Source: Methanobacteriota archaeon
Lineage (GTDB): Archaea > Thermoplasmatota > Poseidoniia > Poseidoniales > Poseidoniaceae
Assembly: GCA_018662715.1 (NCBI GenBank)
Contig: JABJFP010000252.1
Location: 1-7,209, forward strand
Reading direction: 5' to 3'
Length of the DNA: 7,209 nt
In this document: piece by piece, positions 5,640 to 7,209 of the stretch
How positions within the stretch are numbered: the stretch's first letter is position 1
How the letters are laid out: each line of letters opens with the position of its first letter
The notes under the pieces: model-generated
The model's database searches: none
Seen by the model: only the letters and a program-made list of their open reading frames with translations
Told to the model about the DNA's origin: nothing
Translations under genes and position numbers: made by a program

Positions 5640-7209
5640 ATGGAGAAGGAGTCAATTGATGTTGACGCTTTTGAGCGGTGGTTTTTGTTCGCCCCAATAG
5701 TGGTGCTGATTTTCGGATGGTTGCAACTGAATCTCATTCTCCTTGGGTACAAATCATCGATTCTTTCTTGCCTGCTCTTGTTGCCGCTTAGTTACTACAT
5801 CACACAACGGTTCGCTCCAGCAGCATCCAGCAAATCGACCTCCTCTCATCTGGTACTTCTTACGCTTGTCATCATCACTGTTCTTTGTGAACTTCTTCGA
5901 CCTGCAACAAGTTATCCCGTACACTATGATGGCGCGTATCACATTGTACAGGCTTCGACCTATGCGGATCTTTTGGATTTTGATGCCTTCAGTAACCGCA
6001 TTTTCAGGCCACCGTTGTTGCCTGTGTTACTCAGTACAACGCTTGCCTTTGATGAAGGTGGGTCGCTATCACTCGTTTTGATGCGAGGTATCGTGTTGCT
6101 CTTTGGCTTGCAGACCTACGTTCTTGGTAGAAGACTCGGGGCTTCAACAGTGCCAGCTACGCTCTTTGCAGTTGCAGCAATTACTTCACCCATTGTGATC
6201 GACTGGGGCCCAAAATATTACCATGGAATTTTTGCGGCTATGCTAGCAACTACAGCCATGAATCTTTTATTGCACATTGACTGGAAAAAGCCTTCAGCAA
6301 TCATGATGCTCTTCATTGGCTTTTCATCAGGAGGAGTGGCGTTGGCGAGATATTCATTCACGTATCTGCTGGGCGTTCTTGGATTTACAGGATTAATGGC
6401 TAGAAAAATAAAGCCAATGATGTGGTTCATTCTTGCTTGGTCATTTGCCGTACTTCCCTTCATGCTCAATGATTGGATGGAAACAGGTGACCTATTGGCA
6501 TCGTTACGGCCACAAATCAATGCGCCCGTTGACCGTGCACTGGACCCGGTTGAAGGCGTTGGATGGTCGGCAGAGAACTTTTCTGTTTTCGGATATTTAG
6601 ATTTTAGATTAGAACTCCTTTCAGAGGGAATTTGGTTCCTTGCTCTATTGGGTGTTATCCTGCTCATTCGGGATAAAAAATGGAGCCAACTTGCTGTAGT
6701 TTCAGCGATTACCATCCCGCACATTATGATCTACAGTTTGCTTCTCGGATACGGAGAGGCGCGATACATGATTTTGGTGATTCCGTTGTTTTGTGCACTT
6801 GCAGCCCGTTCGTTTGACCCGTTCATAACTTGGACGAGCCAATTGATCAACCCACAACCCGAATTTAGTATTGGCGCGTCGGAAAGAGATGGAGATAAAC
6901 CAACGGTGATAGAGGCCAAGAAACCTCGTTTTGATTCAGCAGCCCGCCCGGCATTATGTGTGCTGGTAGTCGTGTTGACAATGGTTGCCCCATTTGCGAA
7001 TCATCTTATCGAGACCGATGATTATCACTCTAGGACATATGAATGGGTGGACATGCTACGCTCAATCGCGGATGAAGTACCAGAGGACGCAACGCTTGTT
7101 GCATCGTCAAAAGACCTCCAAATAAAATGGCTTAGCAAAGAAGACTCGAAGGAACCACCTCATGCATTGGACGCTCTTCGTTCTTGGATGAGTGACCGTG
7201 AAGTAAGCC
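5640..7209 (+). CDS. GT-C fold membrane glycosyltransferase, PMT/ArnT-like (3' end cut by window edge)
   Basis: I translated this frame by hand: 523 codons from ATG at 5640 to the right edge without a stop. It is a multi-pass membrane protein with about 10-11 hydrophobic segments, expected to move a sugar from a lipid-phosphate carrier to a surface acceptor. GT-C hallmarks are an acidic residue in the first large external loop (D97 in HYDGAYH), followed by an arginine and proline pair (FRPPLLP, 122-128) as in the 'HPPLYP' region of PMT_2/ArnT-like enzymes, PKYYHG (191-196) and the late helix GYGEARYMILVIPLF (370-384). A charged insert (about 404-435) separates the last helices, and a soluble tail begins near 460 (YEWVDMLRSIADEVPEDATL). 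The start is uncertain: no ribosome site precedes it, and the frame is open back to TAG at 5562 with only TTG alternatives (5589, 5631), so translation may be leaderless. Donor and acceptor cannot be told; N-glycan or S-layer assembly is a guess. Confidence 0.85.
   Translation, partial: MEKESIDVDAFERWFLFAPIVVLIFGWLQLNLILLGYKSSILSCLLLLPLSYYITQRFAPAASSKSTSSHLVLLTLVIITVLCELLRPATSYPVHYDGAYHIVQASTYADLLDFDAFSNRIFRPPLLPVLLSTTLAFDEGGSLSLVLMRGIVLLFGLQTYVLGRRLGASTVPATLFAVAAITSPIVIDWGPKYYHGIFAAMLATTAMNLLLHIDWKKPSAIMMLFIGFSSGGVALARYSFTYLLGVLGFTGLMARKIKPMMWFILAWSFAVLPFMLNDWMETGDLLASLRPQINAPVDRALDPVEGVGWSAENFSVFGYLDFRLELLSEGIWFLALLGVILLIRDKKWSQLAVVSAITIPHIMIYSLLLGYGEARYMILVIPLFCALAARSFDPFITWTSQLINPQPEFSIGASERDGDKPTVIEAKKPRFDSAARPALCVLVVVLTMVAPFANHLIETDDYHSRTYEWVDMLRSIADEVPEDATLVASSKDLQIKWLSKEDSKEPPHALDALRSWMSDREVS

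Noticed and set aside
6218..6724. Minus-strand 168-codon frame
   Set aside because: It is antisense to the glycosyltransferase, which has clear membrane helices and motifs; the antisense translation shows no recognisable domain.

Overview
The window most likely comes from an uncultivated euryarchaeon. A marine Thermoplasmata-like lineage (Marine Group II, Ca. Poseidoniales) is my best guess, but it rests on gene types and not on a marker comparison. The archaeal signs are a TYW1/Taw1 tRNA wyosine enzyme without the flavodoxin domain of the eukaryotic enzyme, a PhoU-type regulator with an AbrB-like N-terminal domain, and TATA-like AT-rich promoters.

Six protein genes are visible and each lies on the opposite strand to its neighbour (-,+,-,+,-,+), so no two are in an obvious operon. 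1-984 (minus, cut by the left edge) is an AbrB-PhoU phosphate regulator. It is divergent from 1059-3185 (plus), a PiT-family phosphate permease fused to a C-terminal PhoU-like (DUF47) domain. The 74-bp spacer between them holds a TATA-like palindrome and a perfect 6-bp inverted repeat. 3280-3786 (minus) is an unrecognised four-helix membrane protein, convergent with the permease. 3924-4934 (plus) is Taw1, 4-demethylwyosine synthase, with all six cluster cysteines and the expected lysine; a foldable leader precedes it and a GAAA-loop hairpin follows its stop. 4996-5424 (minus) is a small four-helix protein resembling DUF6069. 5640-7209 (plus, cut by the right edge) is a GT-C fold, PMT/ArnT-like membrane glycosyltransferase.

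The functional unit is the left third. A predicted DNA-binding PhoU protein and a phosphate permease carrying its own PhoU-like domain share one promoter region, a compact phosphate uptake and sensing module. The remaining genes look like housekeeping (tRNA modification), surface glycan synthesis and small membrane proteins of unknown role.

No stretch above 300 bases lacks a gene. The largest gap, 5425-5639, is GC-rich next to its flanks and holds small hairpins and short unexplained reading frames. I saw no tRNA, rRNA, CRISPR array, insertion sequence or strong T-rich terminator.
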